From positions 73,205,830 through 73,269,829 of the forward strand of contig JAZBQD010000015.1 of the NCBI GenBank assembly GCA_036583965.1: DNA of 64,000 nucleotides. Reading direction: 5' to 3'. Made by a program: the position numbers and the translations under genes. Of the stretch, positions 37,111 to 50,628 are shown piece by piece. Below the pieces are notes generated by a model. The model did not search any database, was not told where the DNA came from, and worked only from the letters and a program-made list of their open reading frames with translations. Every line of letters begins with the position of its first letter. Positions within the stretch are counted from its first letter, which is position 1. This DNA comes from Prunella strophiata (Eukaryota > Chordata > Aves > Passeriformes > Prunellidae).

Positions 37111-40100
37111 TTTTTAGTGTTTATATAAGTAGAGATTTGTGTCCATACTTCTAATTAAATTAGTTCTTTGTATTGTTTTATTCATTTATATGGTTTCTTA
37201 CTTTGTTGGTATTATCATATCAGAACTAAAAAAAAAAAAAAAAAAATCCACCAAAAACTGAACATATGAATATTTAAAACTTAGTTCTTCACCAAGCTGA
37301 ATGTAATAAATTCCCATTTTTGTGCAACTGTAAGTTAAGGATATTATAAATTGGCAATAAGTGTATTTCTGTTACATGTACTTTTTGGATAGATTGACCA
37401 CAAATCACAGTTTAATACTGTATATATAGGAATGCCTGTAAAAATGTAAGACCATTTAATATACAGAGAATGATAACTGCAACCTTGGTCAAAGTTTATG
37501 GTGGTAAATGGCATGGGGAGAGTAAGAAGGACTCATACCTCTACAATATTCTCTAAGGCAAATGGGAAAAAATAACCTATTTAATTAAAAGCAGTATGTT
37601 CAAACCAATCACAATAGAGAACTTATGGACTGAGTAATATTTTGAAGCCATGATTTTCTAAATACGTTAGAGAAAGTCAAGGTCTAATGAGAAGAAAGTC
37701 TTTTTAATCCAGCTACTGTTGCTAGCAAAAAACTACCTCATCTGCTTTGAGGAATGTGTGTGTCTGAAACCTTGCCTGGCTTTTCCAGTTGTACCAGCTC
37801 ATCTGATCAAAGATACCACCTTTTCCTACTTAGTTTTTCAATTAACTTTTATCACATGCAGACATAATAGTCACAATGCATATATATGTTAAAGGATAGC
37901 AATATTTGTGGTTTAGGGTATATGGTAGCAGTATGAGGCCAGAATGAAACTCCCAATATAGGTAAAACTATTATTTTGTTTCTGTGTAGCATTTGGTCTC
38001 TCCTGCACTCTGAAACAAGATGGGACTACATTGCAGGTCAGCATTTTCTTTTTAAGGCCCATGTCTTGTGTTTGATGAACAGAAAACAAACCTCCCATTG
38101 TAAATATACCGTTCACATGGAGGTCATCAGTCATGGACAAAGCACAGACAATTCCGTCATTTATAACTGTTCATTCTATAGAAAACATGGATATCAGTTA
38201 ATTGCATATTCATCCCAGCACTGCAAACTTCCTCCCTACTTGTTTTCCCATCCACTTCATAAATTGTCTCAGTAAGTGTGTTATGAAAAGCATTCCAACA
38301 GCTTTCTGAAGCAGTCCCTGCATCTTTGCTGATGGTCCTCAGTTTCAGCTGCCACCAAAGTTGTCCACTGGCAACACTTTTGTGAGCAGTTTTGTTTTGT
38401 CTATTCACAGTGCTCTGATTGGCCTTGTTCACAAAGCCTTAGTATTAATAAAAGCAGAATTTCCTTCTTTGGGATGTTTGCAATACTCATTTTTATCACA
38501 AGATAGTTTATTATGTGGTCTAATATAATGTAAAAAGCTTATGATAAGTAAAGATAGTAGTCTCAGATGCACTGAAATGTTACTATTCTTACATACATGA
38601 TAATATTAATATTTAGGCTATAACTATTTTCTGAACATAATTTAGAAACAAAAATAACATTTCTAAGTGTACTACAATGAACAGATATGCCTCATGGATG
38701 GATGATGAAGGAGTCAATTCACTTAATCATATATGAAAGTAGAGAAAACTAGATTTTAGTCCTGCCAAAGCAATCGCAGTTGGAGAGAACTGATGGCTCA
38801 AAGCTAATACTGAAAAACTGATATAAAGGGAACAAAAGCTTGATTGCTCTTACTTTATTAAAAAACTAAGGAATGTGCTTTTTAAAAACCCCTCGTATAC
38901 AAATCTTCATTAACAGAGACAGGAATTTATTTTGAATGCTTCATTGCTAGTCTTGATATCATAATTAGGGGAAGCCCATAAAAAAAGCTCAACAGATATT
39001 TTGAAGTGTCGCTGTAAGTATTTCCATCTTTAAACGTAACATATAACTTCCAAAACAGAATAGCTCTCTAATAGCAGTTACTTTTATGAAATACAGCACA
39101 AGATATCACAGTGAAAAATGCATGGTGAAGCACAGAAGTTGACAGATGAGTGAAATCATAATCCACGTAGTAGATGTTAGTATAGAATTAAATTATTTGA
39201 CATATATTTTTTTCACCTCAAAAGGATAAAGCCACATGTTTTCTTCCTTGCATGCTATGAAATATGACAAAAGTTAAGCCATTGACTCATAAATAAAGGA
39301 ATTAATGAATAATGTATCTAAAGTACACTGCACTGTGATTTTATCATAAAAGTTCATCTGGGTTCTAGTTAGTCCCCAAGTGACACTTGCTGGTCAAAGT
39401 ATGATCACAGTAGATCTTCCTGTAAAGGTCTTGAAATCCTAGATTCTTACAGCCTAACATTCTCTTCATTCATAAGAAAGAAAACATTTTTATGGTATGA
39501 TAGATTTGTCAGACCCATGCACTATTTTTTGATGTTCACCCTACTAAAAAGGGCAGTTAACTCAGAAATTATTGGTTCTATGTGAACTAAAACTTTAATA
39601 AAATTAATTCTGCCTACAAGATGGCTGACTGGATTGGCTTCTCTTTTGTAAATAACAATAGTTTTTATACCACATTTCTGTTAGGCCTAACATTTAATTA
39701 TTACTTAGAAGCTTAGATGTTAGTCCTGGCAAACAGCGGTAGAAATAAACAATAATTCAAAGTAATCAAATTCCAACAACAGACACAAATGGAATACAAG
39801 AAAAGTGACTAAATGCAGTATGTATTCCAGCAAGGTCAAAAAGAATGTTTTTTCCCTAACAAAATGTAAGGGCAGGTTGGGGATAGCAGTGATATTCATT
39901 CAGGGCTCAGCACAGCCACCAAAGTTTATGAAGAATGTTCCAAATGAGCAGAGAGAGCTGAAGCAACATGTAGCTCAGATATACTCAGGCAAGGGAAAGA
40001 GGCTTTTGTAATGAAGTGGTTGTTTGTCATGCAATCTCCATAGTGTGATGAAGATACTAAAATTTCATATTTGGCTAGAGAACAAAATTTGGTCCTAATC

Positions 40101-43100
40101 TTCACTGTATGCTGCAAAGACAAGGTGTCACATGAGTTGTGTGTGGTAGCTGCTGTAGTTCCTATGGAAGTCCCTTCTGTAAAAACCTTGCAGCCATTAC
40201 AAACCAAAACCTTCTTAAAAGTTGTACAAATTTCCAAATCTATTGGACAATTGTTTAAGTCTAGAACACCTGAGACAATAGAATTGGTGAGTGTCATGCA
40301 AGAAATACTTCTGTTAGGTGAAAGCAGTAAATAGGAAAGAAAATTAGGCACATAATTAGAAAAGCAAAATTTCAGGTCAGTATTTCCTGAGACCTAATAT
40401 GAAATCTTTCACTAAGAAGTATTGATAATTTGAATTTTAGCACTTAAATAAAAACTTTAAACATTTGTTTAGCAAATGATCTCAAATGGGTTTCTATGGC
40501 ATCCCACATGCTTCTCATCTGATTGAACTGTTGCTAGAGATTTACTGTCAAAAAGTCATTACCCACCTCTGATTGACATGAATGAGACCACTGGTGAAAC
40601 TTCAAGTCTATACACTAATAACAATGACACGTGGAATGACCGAATGTAGTTTTTTACCTGGAAAAGTATTATTTTTGGGTTATTAATTGGAACAAAAGGG
40701 GCAGAATCATTTTAGAAAAATGCAAAAAATAGCTTGCATCCTATGGTTATGCTAAGATCCAGAAGTTTGTAGGCATTTCCTGGGAGTCCTGCCAACTGAA
40801 TACAGCTCCTATCCCACATTATCTGCTCCTCCTCTGTGAGGACTGAGAGGTAGGGAGGGATACATAAGCCATGCTGAGCATGTGATCTGTAAACTTGCTT
40901 CATGTACAAACTGAACAGCCCTTTATTCCAGAATGAAAGCGTGCACAGATGATGTGTTCAGTCTTGTGTACAAGTATTGGCAAAGGGGCTACAAACTAGA
41001 AAGACTTGGAAGCTGAAGTCCTTCTGCATTTCTGTCTTTAGAAACAGCAGCTGAGACCCTGGAGGGAATGTGGAACACCAAGTGACTCTGTGAGTCCTGA
41101 ATGGTTTCCCAATGGCTGAATGTCTGAGGAAGCAGCTGGCTCCAGCTGGGGTTAACATGCCAATAACAGTATGTGCAGGATACCTTTCAGGGTCAATATC
41201 AAAAACTTACCACTGCTGTGCCCAAAGCTTCCACTCCAAGTAGTGTATTCAATTAAATATAGAAAATGGACTGTCTGTGGAATCAGCTGCTAAATAGAAA
41301 AGAGGAGGAAGCAAGCACATGGAGTAAAATGCAGGCAACAGTTGCTTTTCGCTCAATTAGCTTACCAGTATGATGGGAATAAGTAGGATGAAGGGAAATA
41401 AAAGAGGACTTGTGTTACAATTGAAAAATTGGAGAATATAGAAAAAAATAAAACCAGTTTATTTACTGCCCCATATCCATAAAGCAATGCTGCAGCTGCT
41501 GCTCTTTTGCTGCTGAAAGCCAAGTGGCTTCCCAGGCATGGCAAGGAATTTAACTTCCTGATTATCAGCAAAGGAAACACTAGGAAACTTTGTTCCACAT
41601 AGTTCAGTTCTTTCCCATTGCAGCAACTCCTGGAAGAAGGCAAGGCTGGCAATTCATGATTGTGCACCATCACAAAATTCATTCTAATACTGAGAAATGT
41701 CAGGATTAACACCCGCTGCTACCGTCTTGCTAATAGCATAATCAACTAGGATGACAATATTGGACAATTGGTACTAAGGAGTGATAAATGCTCACCTAGA
41801 ATCTGACCTCCCTAAGAAGAACCTCTGATTCACTGATCAGAATAAATAATGTATTATGTATAGAGACCACAGGCAGTAGTAAAATATCTGCACAAAGTTA
41901 AGGATATGATAAAAAGACTGAACTGGAGATAATGCCTTGATAAAACCAAGGTGCAGGAGAAAACATCATAAATGTGTATACCTAGAGATAATATGAACGT
42001 GTTTGTAAAATGTGGCTTTGATAACTGAGATCACCTCTTGCAGCAGAAGGTGGTGATGTGGGAACCATGCCATGGGTTTCAAGAAGTCACCTTGGTAATT
42101 TGGAAAGCCTTTTTCTGAGCAAATCTGTTCTTTGCAAGTGAAAAAAAAATCCAGGGGATCCATTTGGGGACTCATGCAGTTTAGATCCACTGCAGCAGAA
42201 CAGCCTTTACTAGTACCCTGGCTGAAAATTCTGTATCCTTTGGAAGTGTCTCTTTAGTGTGCTCCCACATGAACTTGGGAAACTCAAGGTTCAATTGTAA
42301 ATAACAACTGGTTAGAAAACTTACATTTCTCTTTCAAAGCAAAAAGTTAGCAAGGATTGAACATATTCTTGGGGAATCATCAACCTATGAAGACTTAAGT
42401 CATATAAAACCAACAAACTTATGAATTACATGCATTGCTATAAAGCTAGCTCCCTAGCACTGGATGCAAAAGTATTGTAAATATTTTTTCAAATTGTCAT
42501 TTTTAAATGACTCAAACTAAAATTCAATTCTATGTATTGAAAAGAAACTATGCATTTCTGGTTTGTTTGTTGCATAAGCAATTACTCAAATTTCTTCAAT
42601 CCCTGTTACAAGATATTGATTGACAGAAGTGATACTGACACAGGCATCCAAGATGCTTTCCAAACTGGGCAACTCCAAACCAGCATAGGGATGAAGTTAT
42701 ATACATAAAAGTACACAAGCAGTAGAACTGATTTAAATGCCCTCTTCTGGGAGATAAGTCTTCAAACAGGGTGCTATTTCTTTTAAGCTTTACTTTTGAT
42801 TGACTTTTCACTTTGTTTAGGCTCATAAATTAAAATATTCTCATTTACATATGGCTTTTTGTGCTGCCTTATGCCAATTCTTGAACATTATTTTGACAAA
42901 TAATTGTAGGCAAGCCAGTACAATTAACAGATGATTACTGTTAAGGCAGAAGGGTAATTGTCAACTGGACTTAACACTGATTTGATACTAAGTGAAGACT
43001 TTTCTCATAAATCAAAGGCTTTGTAAAAATAAGCAACATAATGTAAGGCTGTCTGCTGATCTATTGGCAATCACTGGTGTAATAGCTTAGCTTAATTGGT

Positions 43101-45164
43101 GACCTATTTTTCTGATTTTCCATCATAATGATACAAAACAGTGGTCTTTGTTTCAAGATACATATGGTACATTTTTTCTGTACATATTTTCTTTCCTGTG
43201 GACATGCTATTGCTTTTTTGGCATGAAGGGCAGAGACTGTTCTGGCACAAGCTGTCTGTATATCATGATCAAATAAGGTACCACTTATGCCTTCAATGTA
43301 TAAAATGTCCTCAAGCTTGAATAGTAATCACATCCAGTAGTAATCACACACACACATATTGTTGATAGCATAATTGTTGAAACATAAGTGTGATAGGGAC
43401 CCACCTTGCTGTTGGCAACCTTTTATTCTATTGCATTCCCTGAACAGGAGCAAGAAACAGGCAGATCCATGGAAGATGCCAGGCATGATATAGAAGCTTT
43501 CTTTTGAGGCTTAATGTGATTTGTACGCAGAGGGACTTTGGCAGTATGGTACATTCAGAACAGTGGGAATAATGTGACATGGCACAAGCCACTGAGTAGG
43601 TTGTACCTTTCAGGTGCTTAGCTTTAAGAGCTGCAAGCCAGGGAAGCAAGAATCTGGAAGACTAGGAAGGAAATATGTACAACTATTAAGCTCTTTACAC
43701 TTTCTGTAGTGTAAGCAAAAACTTTGTCAGCAGCTTTTGGTTTGAAACTAGTCATGCTAAGTCTTCATTTTTTCAGTTGATCTGGATTGTTGGAGCCCAG
43801 TTTAACTTAAAATGACAAATACTTCAAACTGGATCAACATGTGAGACAGTAGAAGGTGAAAATCAGCAATAAAAAGAAAATGGCTGAATTTTTCTCTTGA
43901 GTTTTTTCCTGAAATGCTCTTAAAGCTAAAGAAAGATGGAGAAGATGTATTCAACGACTCATCAATTACGATTAAGTCAACTCTTGTTGCCAGTCTCCAT
44001 ACCCAGGGAAAATAAAATCACATCCCTCTTCTTTATTTACCTGGAACCATAACTCATCAAAACCTAGTCTTCAAAAATTCAGGGATGACAAAGTAAAATA
44101 TGTAAATAGAATATGTAATCTGATCTGTTGTGGAGTGAGCACATTGCAGAATGTCCAAAGGAAAGTCTTTTAAAAGCAGAATAAGAGGTCATGCCACCTG
44201 GTGAATAACTGATTGAAAACAAGAGGAATGAATCACCCACAGAGGCTTAAGCATGCATTGTTCTGCTGTTAGGATTTCTGGATTTGCTCCTTCTAGGCTG
44301 AGATCTTGTAATGCATGTGCACCTTGCTTTCAACCACAAGTTGAAATTAGGTTCAATTATTTCAGAAAGCCTCTGACACACTGCACTCATTTCTAGCCTG
44401 GGAAATTTTTGACAAAAAGGAAAGTACTCATTGAAAGTCCAGTATTATTGCCAATGTTAATGATAGGCAATAGAAAATCTGAAATTAGGGTGTGCATGTG
44501 TGTGTACATTTACATGTTTGCATACCTGCTGGTGGAGAGAACAAGCGTTTCTGAAAGCCTTGGGTAGAAGAGGCAATGGGATGACCTGTCTGAGATTCAG
44601 TTGAGTGGTTCAGCCACCATCAATTGCACAATAATGTGGAATTATGTGTACCTAAGTATAAACAGCAAAACCAACACTTCCTTAGGGTGAAGTTAGTGAA
44701 CAGATGGTGTATAGACCACCAATAGTCTATAGAACATCAGGCGTCTGGTATAATTTCTACATGTAAGTGTCCTTGACATTGACAAGTCAGTACATGCCAC
44801 ATAGTAGAACTGGGAGTTGGATTTTTATAGAGATAGCACATCATTGAAATGGTGAGAATTTTAAAAAACAGTTTGGTTATAAATAAAATCAGGATGGTTA
44901 GTATTTTTGGTAAGCGATAAGCAAAAACACACATCTTGGTCTGTAGGCTATTAAAAACCTGCTCAATTCTTTGCTTAAGATTTCACAGTCATGACCACAT
45001 AAGTAGTAAAACTTTATTTGTAGGTTACCATTAAATACTGTCCGTCCCTTTACATTTTTTTTACTTAGGTGTACTAAACCTCTCCTTACAAGTGCTCAGA
45101 GTATTTGTGAAATGTTGTCCTGGTGAGGACTGGCAGTGCTGCTTTAGGATTATAAGGAAATGTA
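37111..45164. other. Intergenic stretch, no gene seen
   Basis: About 8 kb of AT-rich sequence with a poly(A) run at 37,228-37,246 and no supported exon. Frames of up to 141 codons (for example around 39,926-40,351 on the minus strand) lack codon bias, domains or splice context. They are judged to be chance. Confidence 0.4.
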
Positions 45165-45985
45165 AGAATCACAGAATCATAGAATGGTTTGGGTTGAAAG
45201 GGACCTTAAAGTTCCAATCCCCTTCCATGGGCAGCGACACTTTCCATTAGTCCATGTTGCTCAGAGCTCCAGCAAACTGACTCTAAACACCTCCAGGGAT
45301 GGGGTATCAATAACTTCCATGGGCAGCCTGTTCCAGTGTCTCACCATCCTTACAATAAAGAATTCCTTTCTCATATCTAATCTAAATCTAATCTTGTTGA
45401 AGTTTGAAACCATTCCCCTTTGTCCTGTCACTCTGTGTTCCTGTGAAAAGTCTCTCTCTATCTTTCTTGTGGGCTTCTTTCAGGTATTGGAAGGCCCTAT
45501 TTAGGTTACGTGAAGCCTTTTCTTTTCCAGACTGAACAAACACAACTCTCCCAGCCTTTTCTCATAGGAGAGGTGCTCCATCCTGCTAATAACCTTTGTG
45601 TCCCTCCTCTGGACTCACTCCAACAGGCCATGTCCTTCTTATGCTGGGACCCCAGATCTAGATGCAGCACTCCAGGTGGGGTCTCAGCAGAGCAGAGCAG
45701 AGCAGAGCAGAGGTGCAGAATCCCCTCCCTCACCCTGCTGACCACGCTGCTTTGGATGCAGCCCAGGACACAGTTGGACTTCTGGGCTGTGAGTGCACAT
45801 TGATGGGTCATGTCCAACCTTTCCAGCTCCTCCAAGTCCTTCTGGGCAGGGCTCTCTGTTCACCCTCCAGCCTGGGTTGATACTGACCAGCAACACCATT
45901 GTACATGGTCTTGCTAATACTCATGAGATTACCGTGGGCTCAGCTTCTCAAACTTGTACATGTCAGGTTGTACCAGGGAAAGTAT
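45165..45985 (-). mobile_element. CR1 LINE, 5'-truncated, reverse orientation
   Basis: The left edge reads GAATCACAGAATCATAGAATGG, the reverse complement of the ATTCTATG octamer tail. It is followed by GGGTTGAAAGGGACCTT and then, to the right, the reverse complement of the CR1 3' UTR and the C-terminal part of its reverse transcriptase ORF. A minus-strand stretch reading ERLDMTHQCALTAQKSN marks the coding part at about 45,720-45,830. Homology fades near 45,985 in a CATGAGATTACCGTGGGC-like segment. The copy is longer and less decayed than the others here, yet frameshifted and dead. It contains a small AGCAG expansion. Confidence 0.88.
45686..45712. repeat. (AGCAG)n expansion inside CR1
   Basis: Five tandem AGCAG units within the CR1 copy. 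Other CR1 copies I know do not carry a run here, so it probably arose after insertion by slippage. Confidence 0.75.
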
Positions 45986-48867
45986 GGAGAAAATATTTTC
46001 AATTAGACTGACAATACTTTACATAAGGTGATAGATACATCATCTGCTAAAAAAAAAAAATAGTTTTGCAGAAAAATAGAAAAAATTATAAATAAACAAG
46101 GTTCCAAAAGCTGCCAGAACTCACAATGAAATGATAACTTAATTTTATAGGATAAGGAAGTGGAACACATAAGCTTAATATTGTTCAAGACAACTTTTTA
46201 AAAAGACTTGGATGCTTCTGTGGAAAAGAGGGCAATAATAATGATAACGGTTGGAAAATGCCTCAATGCCTGTCTACAGATAGGAGAGATACACCATGTG
46301 CTCTGAGAACAATTTGAAATTGACGAATGTTGCTATAACACAAACACCATTTAGATCAGAAACCAGATAGCAACTCCAAGGTGGTGCACATTAATAACTC
46401 TTGATTGCTTTCCTTAACTGCTGCAAAATGTGAAAGAAGCCTTATCATCTTAAAAGCACAGTAGAACCTGATATGGCCTTCTCTATTACTTACTGTGTTT
46501 ATAACTTGTTTTATAGAGTCGAGTCTCCCAAAACTGTGCTACGGAAAAATAAGTGTTGCAAGAAACAGTTTTAGAGGCTGGCTGGGCTGAAGTCCATGTG
46601 CATTTTCCCTTACAGTGTTTTCCATGTGGAAGCCTTGTCCCCACACCACCCTTTATGTTCTGTGTTTTTATTTACAAAATGAATAATGAAGCTTGTAAAA
46701 CTGCTACAAGAAGAGAGCTCCACTGTAAAAATGTAGTTGTTAGGTGGGTTTCAGAGTAGGCATTTTTGAGTTTTTTTTTTCCATAATTGAAGTCTCTTTT
46801 TCCATGACTTGTTTTCTAAACAAGAAGACAACTCTGATTGACAGCCCCAGGTCAATACCATCTCCTGTCTCCTAGTTTGTCCAAACTAGTGAGTTTCTAG
46901 TTTACTTCTCAAAAGCTTGTAAATATCAGTGATTTTTAAATCCAGCTTGTGCTGCTTTCATTAACGTCTTGTAGAAACGGGGGAATCTTCGTTCTTTGTT
47001 TTCTTGATCAAGTGGGCAGCAAATACTGCAGGAAAAGAACTCAAGAAATATCAAGTCTGCAAATTCCTTTAGGGATGAAACATGAAGTGACATGTGACAC
47101 TTCTCAGCCTGGATACACAAGGCTAGGCTCTGGGCAAGCTTCTTCCCTCACAAGACACCTCTTTGACAGGAATAAAGTTTTTGTGTTTGGCATTCTGATT
47201 TTGGAGTGACCACTGAACCACAGTTAGACACAACACAAACAAAAATAAAGGGCATTCAAATGAAACAACACTTCTCTTTGGGCATTTATTTTATTGGGGT
47301 ATAAATGTTTTTGAACAATGTGCTTACATAAAATTAAATGCTTTATATACGTATATAAAACAGAGAAATTAAGCACAGAACTTGAACATCATTAATATCT
47401 AAAACTCCTAGTATACAATCCAAAACTCTAATCTGAATCTGTGCCTTAACACTATTGGTATTTCACAGGTCACATTACCGCTAAAGTATGTTTTACACCA
47501 TGAATATTTTTTCCATTCCTGCATTTACCATTGCAATTGGTGCAAAACCACTTGCAGGCTGACAAAAACTGAGATAAGCAATGCAGGAGTTGAGGAGAAT
47601 ATGGCGATTCCCTAATGACAGGCTTTAAAATTCACACAGATTTCCAGTGTGGGACATTCTCCATATAGGCAATTCATACCTAGTTTGTTTTTGTATGAAG
47701 CCTAAAATGACCTAGAAGAACCAGACTCAGAAACCTAATTTCCTAATGTCAAAATATTAAATCTGGTATTTGATACTTAAGGTGCATAACTGTGAATTAA
47801 ATCCTTGTTTTATTAGAGTGTTAAGTAACTTTGTCATAATGCCATTTTCCTCTATCTCTTTCTTTTAACTTACTCTTCAATAAATATTGCATCCTGAACA
47901 TTAGCATGAACCCTATATATTACTATAATCTTATGAATCGTGCAAAGGATATTAGCATTTTTGGCTCTTGAAGGATTTTCTGTAGGGGCCACCTTCGTTG
48001 CTGATTACGACTTCTCAATCACTTTCACAGTGATGAAAGGCTCCTGTAGTGGGGGACATGGCTCAGGGCATCCATGTACTAAGAAAAAAGCAAACCCAGC
48101 ATCTCTTGCAATTCAGCAGATGGAGGGGACAAAGGAAGGGGCAAACTTGAGTCATATATCCTTCAAAAGTGTTCAAATTAAACTTGCCTTTTTAGTGCCC
48201 ACTTACAATTTGTACAGTGTGCTGGAAGAGCAACTAACTGGAAATGGAAAGTCAGAGTGTTCAACAACTGATGAAAAGCCTTCTAAAGCTTTTTCCAGAG
48301 TTGCACAGCATATCAAAGTCTTTTTTCAAATTTGGAAAACAAGTAATCTCAAGCACTTTTTGCTCTCTAGTCACTGAAAGCTGGAACGTTGGAATCCTAT
48401 TCTTTTCTTTACTCATTATATTAACACTTTCCATGCACTTACCCAATCTTCTCATATTTTTATGCAGGTTGTTTTTTTTTTTTTTTCTGGGCAGATATAC
48501 AATATTATATTCCTACCCCTAGGTCAACTCGCTGCTTGCTAGGGAACAGCAACATTTGTTCCATTCATGCTTTCTGCTAAGTGGATGGTGCCAGTTAGAA
48601 GGAAATTAATGTTGCCACCACTTCTGCTAGTGGGATGCTAATTTGGAACTCTTTCCTGTGCCTGCTGTCTGAAAGAAAAACATCAAAAAAATCTTTTTTG
48701 CAGTCAAACAAATCTCTTCTCTGTAAGAGAAATTAGGGCAGGCATGGTTGCACAAAAGCTTTTTCATCAAGCTATACAACTTCAGATAAATACAAACCTT
48801 GGAAACCCTGCAGATGACTTCCTCATTATCTGACTGATAAACTAACAGAACCTGTCAGGATTCCCTT
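45986..48867. other. Intergenic stretch, no gene seen
   Basis: AT-rich unique sequence with a poly(T) run near 48,471-48,486. No exon or repeat family could be supported. A 145-codon frame (47,940-48,377) has no recognisable similarity and no promoter or splice context. Confidence 0.4.
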
Positions 48868-49110
48868 AGGACCTGAAGCAGTGCAAGGGGAGGTTTAGGT
48901 TGGGCGTTGGGAAAAGGTTCTTCTCCCAGAGGCTGGTTGGGCACTGGAACAGGCTCCCCAGGGATGTGTTCCTAACCCACAGCCCGCTGGAGTTGAAGAA
49001 GTGTTTGGACAGTGTTCTCAGGCACACATGGGATTCTCGGGGTGGTCCTGTGCAGGATCGTAGGATGATCCTTGTGACTCACTTCCAACTCAGGATATTC
49101 TATGATTCTA
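48868..49110 (+). mobile_element. CR1 LINE, short 3' fragment
   Basis: About 240 bases of CR1 terminus in plus orientation. It contains the family-typical AGGGGAGGTTTAGGTTGGGC and GGCACTGGAACAGGCTCCCC segments and ends CCAACTCAGGATATTCTATG followed by ATTCTA. Little decayed. It lies about 450 bp left of the large CpG island. Confidence 0.88.
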
Positions 49111-50076
49111 CAAACCACATTTCTCTTGAACCTACCTTCCTTTTAACAATTACCAAAGGTTCAGGAGTATAATTCCTGAAGCTGTACTTCTGCATTTCAA
49201 GTGTGCTAACGATTTACCATTTACCACAAGCATTTGAGATGTGTCACTTAAATTCATCAATCTGTGCAACTGCTATGATTCCTGCTCTAACACCCTCTCC
49301 TCAACCTCACCTGGATGCAAATTTACACTGCTTAACACGAGGAGCAGGACCGTGGTGGGGCACATCATAAAATCCCCACCGTGAGCTGTGTGCTTGTTTG
49401 ATATTGAACCGGTCCACAACATAAAATCCTTTGAAGTTTCCCCGTGATCAGAAAAGAAAAAATATCCACAATACAGACAGCAATGTAACGGAAACCTTTT
49501 AAAGGCACCTTTTTAAGAAATCTGCACATCCCTTTTTCCCTGTGCCTTCCAGAGGTAAGCCAGGCTCCTTCCGACCGCGGGCAGGGGGTCTCTTCCCGAG
49601 CACGGCCCCTGGCGCCGGGGGAGCGGCAGCCAGGAGCACGGGGCACGCGCCGCTTCCCACGCTCCCGCCGCTCGCTCCCGGGGCGGACGGGCTGGATTTC
49701 CTTTTTTATTTTATTTTTTTCGGACCTCCACTCCGACCTCCGCACACCGGCGAGCTGGCAGTAGGGCGAAGGCCAGCCGGAAGCGCCTAGAAAATCGCAC
49801 TGTTGACCAAACAAAAAGAAACCCCAGACCCGAAGAACAAACCCACAGCTGCCAGGGGCGGTGGAGCGGCCGGGCAGCGCGGCCCAGGCACGGCGTGCGG
49901 GCCCCGCCGAGCGCCGACGTCCTGCGCCGCCCAGCCCCGCCCCATCCCGACCGGGGCCGGACTCAGCCGGAGACTCCCGAGCTCCCCCCACTCCCGGCTC
50001 CGCCGCCCTTGTTCCTCGGGCGGGGACTCGCTTCCTTTCCCGACTCCCCCTTCCCACCCTCCTCCTCCTCCCAGTC

Positions 50077-50086
50077 AAGATGGAGG
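50077..50086 (+). promoter_or_regulatory. YY1-like element (AAGATGGAGG)
   Basis: AAGATGGAGG differs at one position from the core AAGATGGCGG bound by YY1 and often found just downstream of transcription starts in CpG-island promoters. It also contains the ATG of a 15-codon upstream frame. This supports a transcription start close to 50.0-50.1 kb, by inference. Confidence 0.35.
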
Positions 50087-50157
50087 ATGGTGGTTGCTGC
50101 GGCCGCTGGCACCGCGGTGGCTAGGGCAGCTGCTGCTCCTCCGGATCGCTCCTTCTG

Positions 50158-50166
50158 AAAAAAAGG

Positions 50167-50198
<32 letters not shown>

Positions 50199-50223
50199 AG
50201 AGAAAAGGAAAAAAAAAAAAAAA
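50158..50223. repeat. Long A-rich tract in the promoter/5' leader
   Basis: About 66 bases of almost pure adenine on the plus strand, broken only by GG, a GAGAGAG segment and GG. Unusual in the middle of a CpG island. It may vary in length and exclude nucleosomes. If transcribed, it would put an A-rich segment in the 5' leader. Confidence 0.9.
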
Positions 50224-50294
50224 GGTTGGAAACGTTCCTTTTTTTCTCCGCCCACTGGCTGCTCACTGCGCGGACCGCTGGCCCTTCCCATGCC

Positions 50295-50340
50295 GTCGTC
50301 GTCGTCGTCGCCCTCCTCCTCCTTCTCCTCCTCCTCCTCC
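50295..50340. repeat. (GTC)5 followed by (CTC)n trinucleotide repeats
   Basis: Five GTC units (50,295-50,309), then about ten CTC units with a TTC interruption up to 50,340. Typical GC-rich leader microsatellites. Confidence 0.85.
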
Positions 50341-50363
50341 CGCGATTGTCTGCGCTCCGGCTG

Positions 50364-50382
50364 CCGCCCGCCCGCCCGCCCG
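50364..50382. repeat. (GCCC)n microsatellite
   Basis: Four tandem GCCC units in the leader. The complementary strand has regularly spaced GGG runs and could form a G-quadruplex. Confidence 0.75.
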
Positions 50383-50463
50383 GACTCCCTGCATGCACAC
50401 GCCGCCTCCTAGGTGGCTGCGGGGGGTGGGCGCTCCCGGAGCTGCCATTCCGCACATACCTTC

Positions 50464-50556
50464 ATGTCCCTGCGCTCGCTGCGGCCGCCCGCCGCCGCCC
50501 CGCATCGCTCGCCCGCTCCGGCTGCCGCCCTGACGGCCGCTCCCGCCCGGAGGTGA
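50464..50556 (+). other. Upstream ORF 2 (30 codons)
   Basis: ATG at 50,464, 30 sense codons rich in Ala, Pro and Arg, stop TGA at 50,554-50,556, 91 bases before the main ATG. Together with uORF 1 it suggests a scanning-inhibited leader, if the mRNA starts upstream. Confidence 0.4.
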
Positions 50557-50628
50557 AGCCGGGATCCGCGGAGGGGGCGGCGGGGTCGGCGGCGGGTCTC
50601 GCCCGGTGGAGCCACCGCCGCCGGCACA

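Larger units (their letters stand above)
50290..50412 (+). other. Upstream ORF 1 (40 codons)
   Basis: ATG at 50,290 followed by 39 more sense codons and TAG at 50,410-50,412. Most of it is a Ser-rich run encoded by the GTC and CTC repeats. It ends 235 bases before the main ATG. It is relevant only if transcription starts upstream of it. The peptide is low-complexity and unlikely to be conserved. A translational effect is possible. Confidence 0.4.

Noticed and set aside
30986..37246. Three pure poly(A) runs considered as tails of processed pseudogenes (30,986; 36,696; 37,228)
   Set aside because: No retrocopy body with gene similarity or flanking duplication was seen upstream of any of them. 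They are treated as simple A runs.
39926..40351. 141-codon minus-strand frame
   Set aside because: No recognisable similarity, no splice or promoter context, and an ordinary length for chance in about 64 kb on six frames.
43341..43356. Short (AC)n run considered as a CRISPR-like or tandem array
   Set aside because: It is only about seven dinucleotides. No spacer-repeat structure exists anywhere in the window and the genome is eukaryotic.
49365..50078. 237-codon minus-strand frame at the left edge of the island
   Set aside because: The composition changes midway from Arg/Gly-rich to hydrophobic exactly where the island ends, as expected of chance read-through. A divergent transcript is possible but a protein is not supported.
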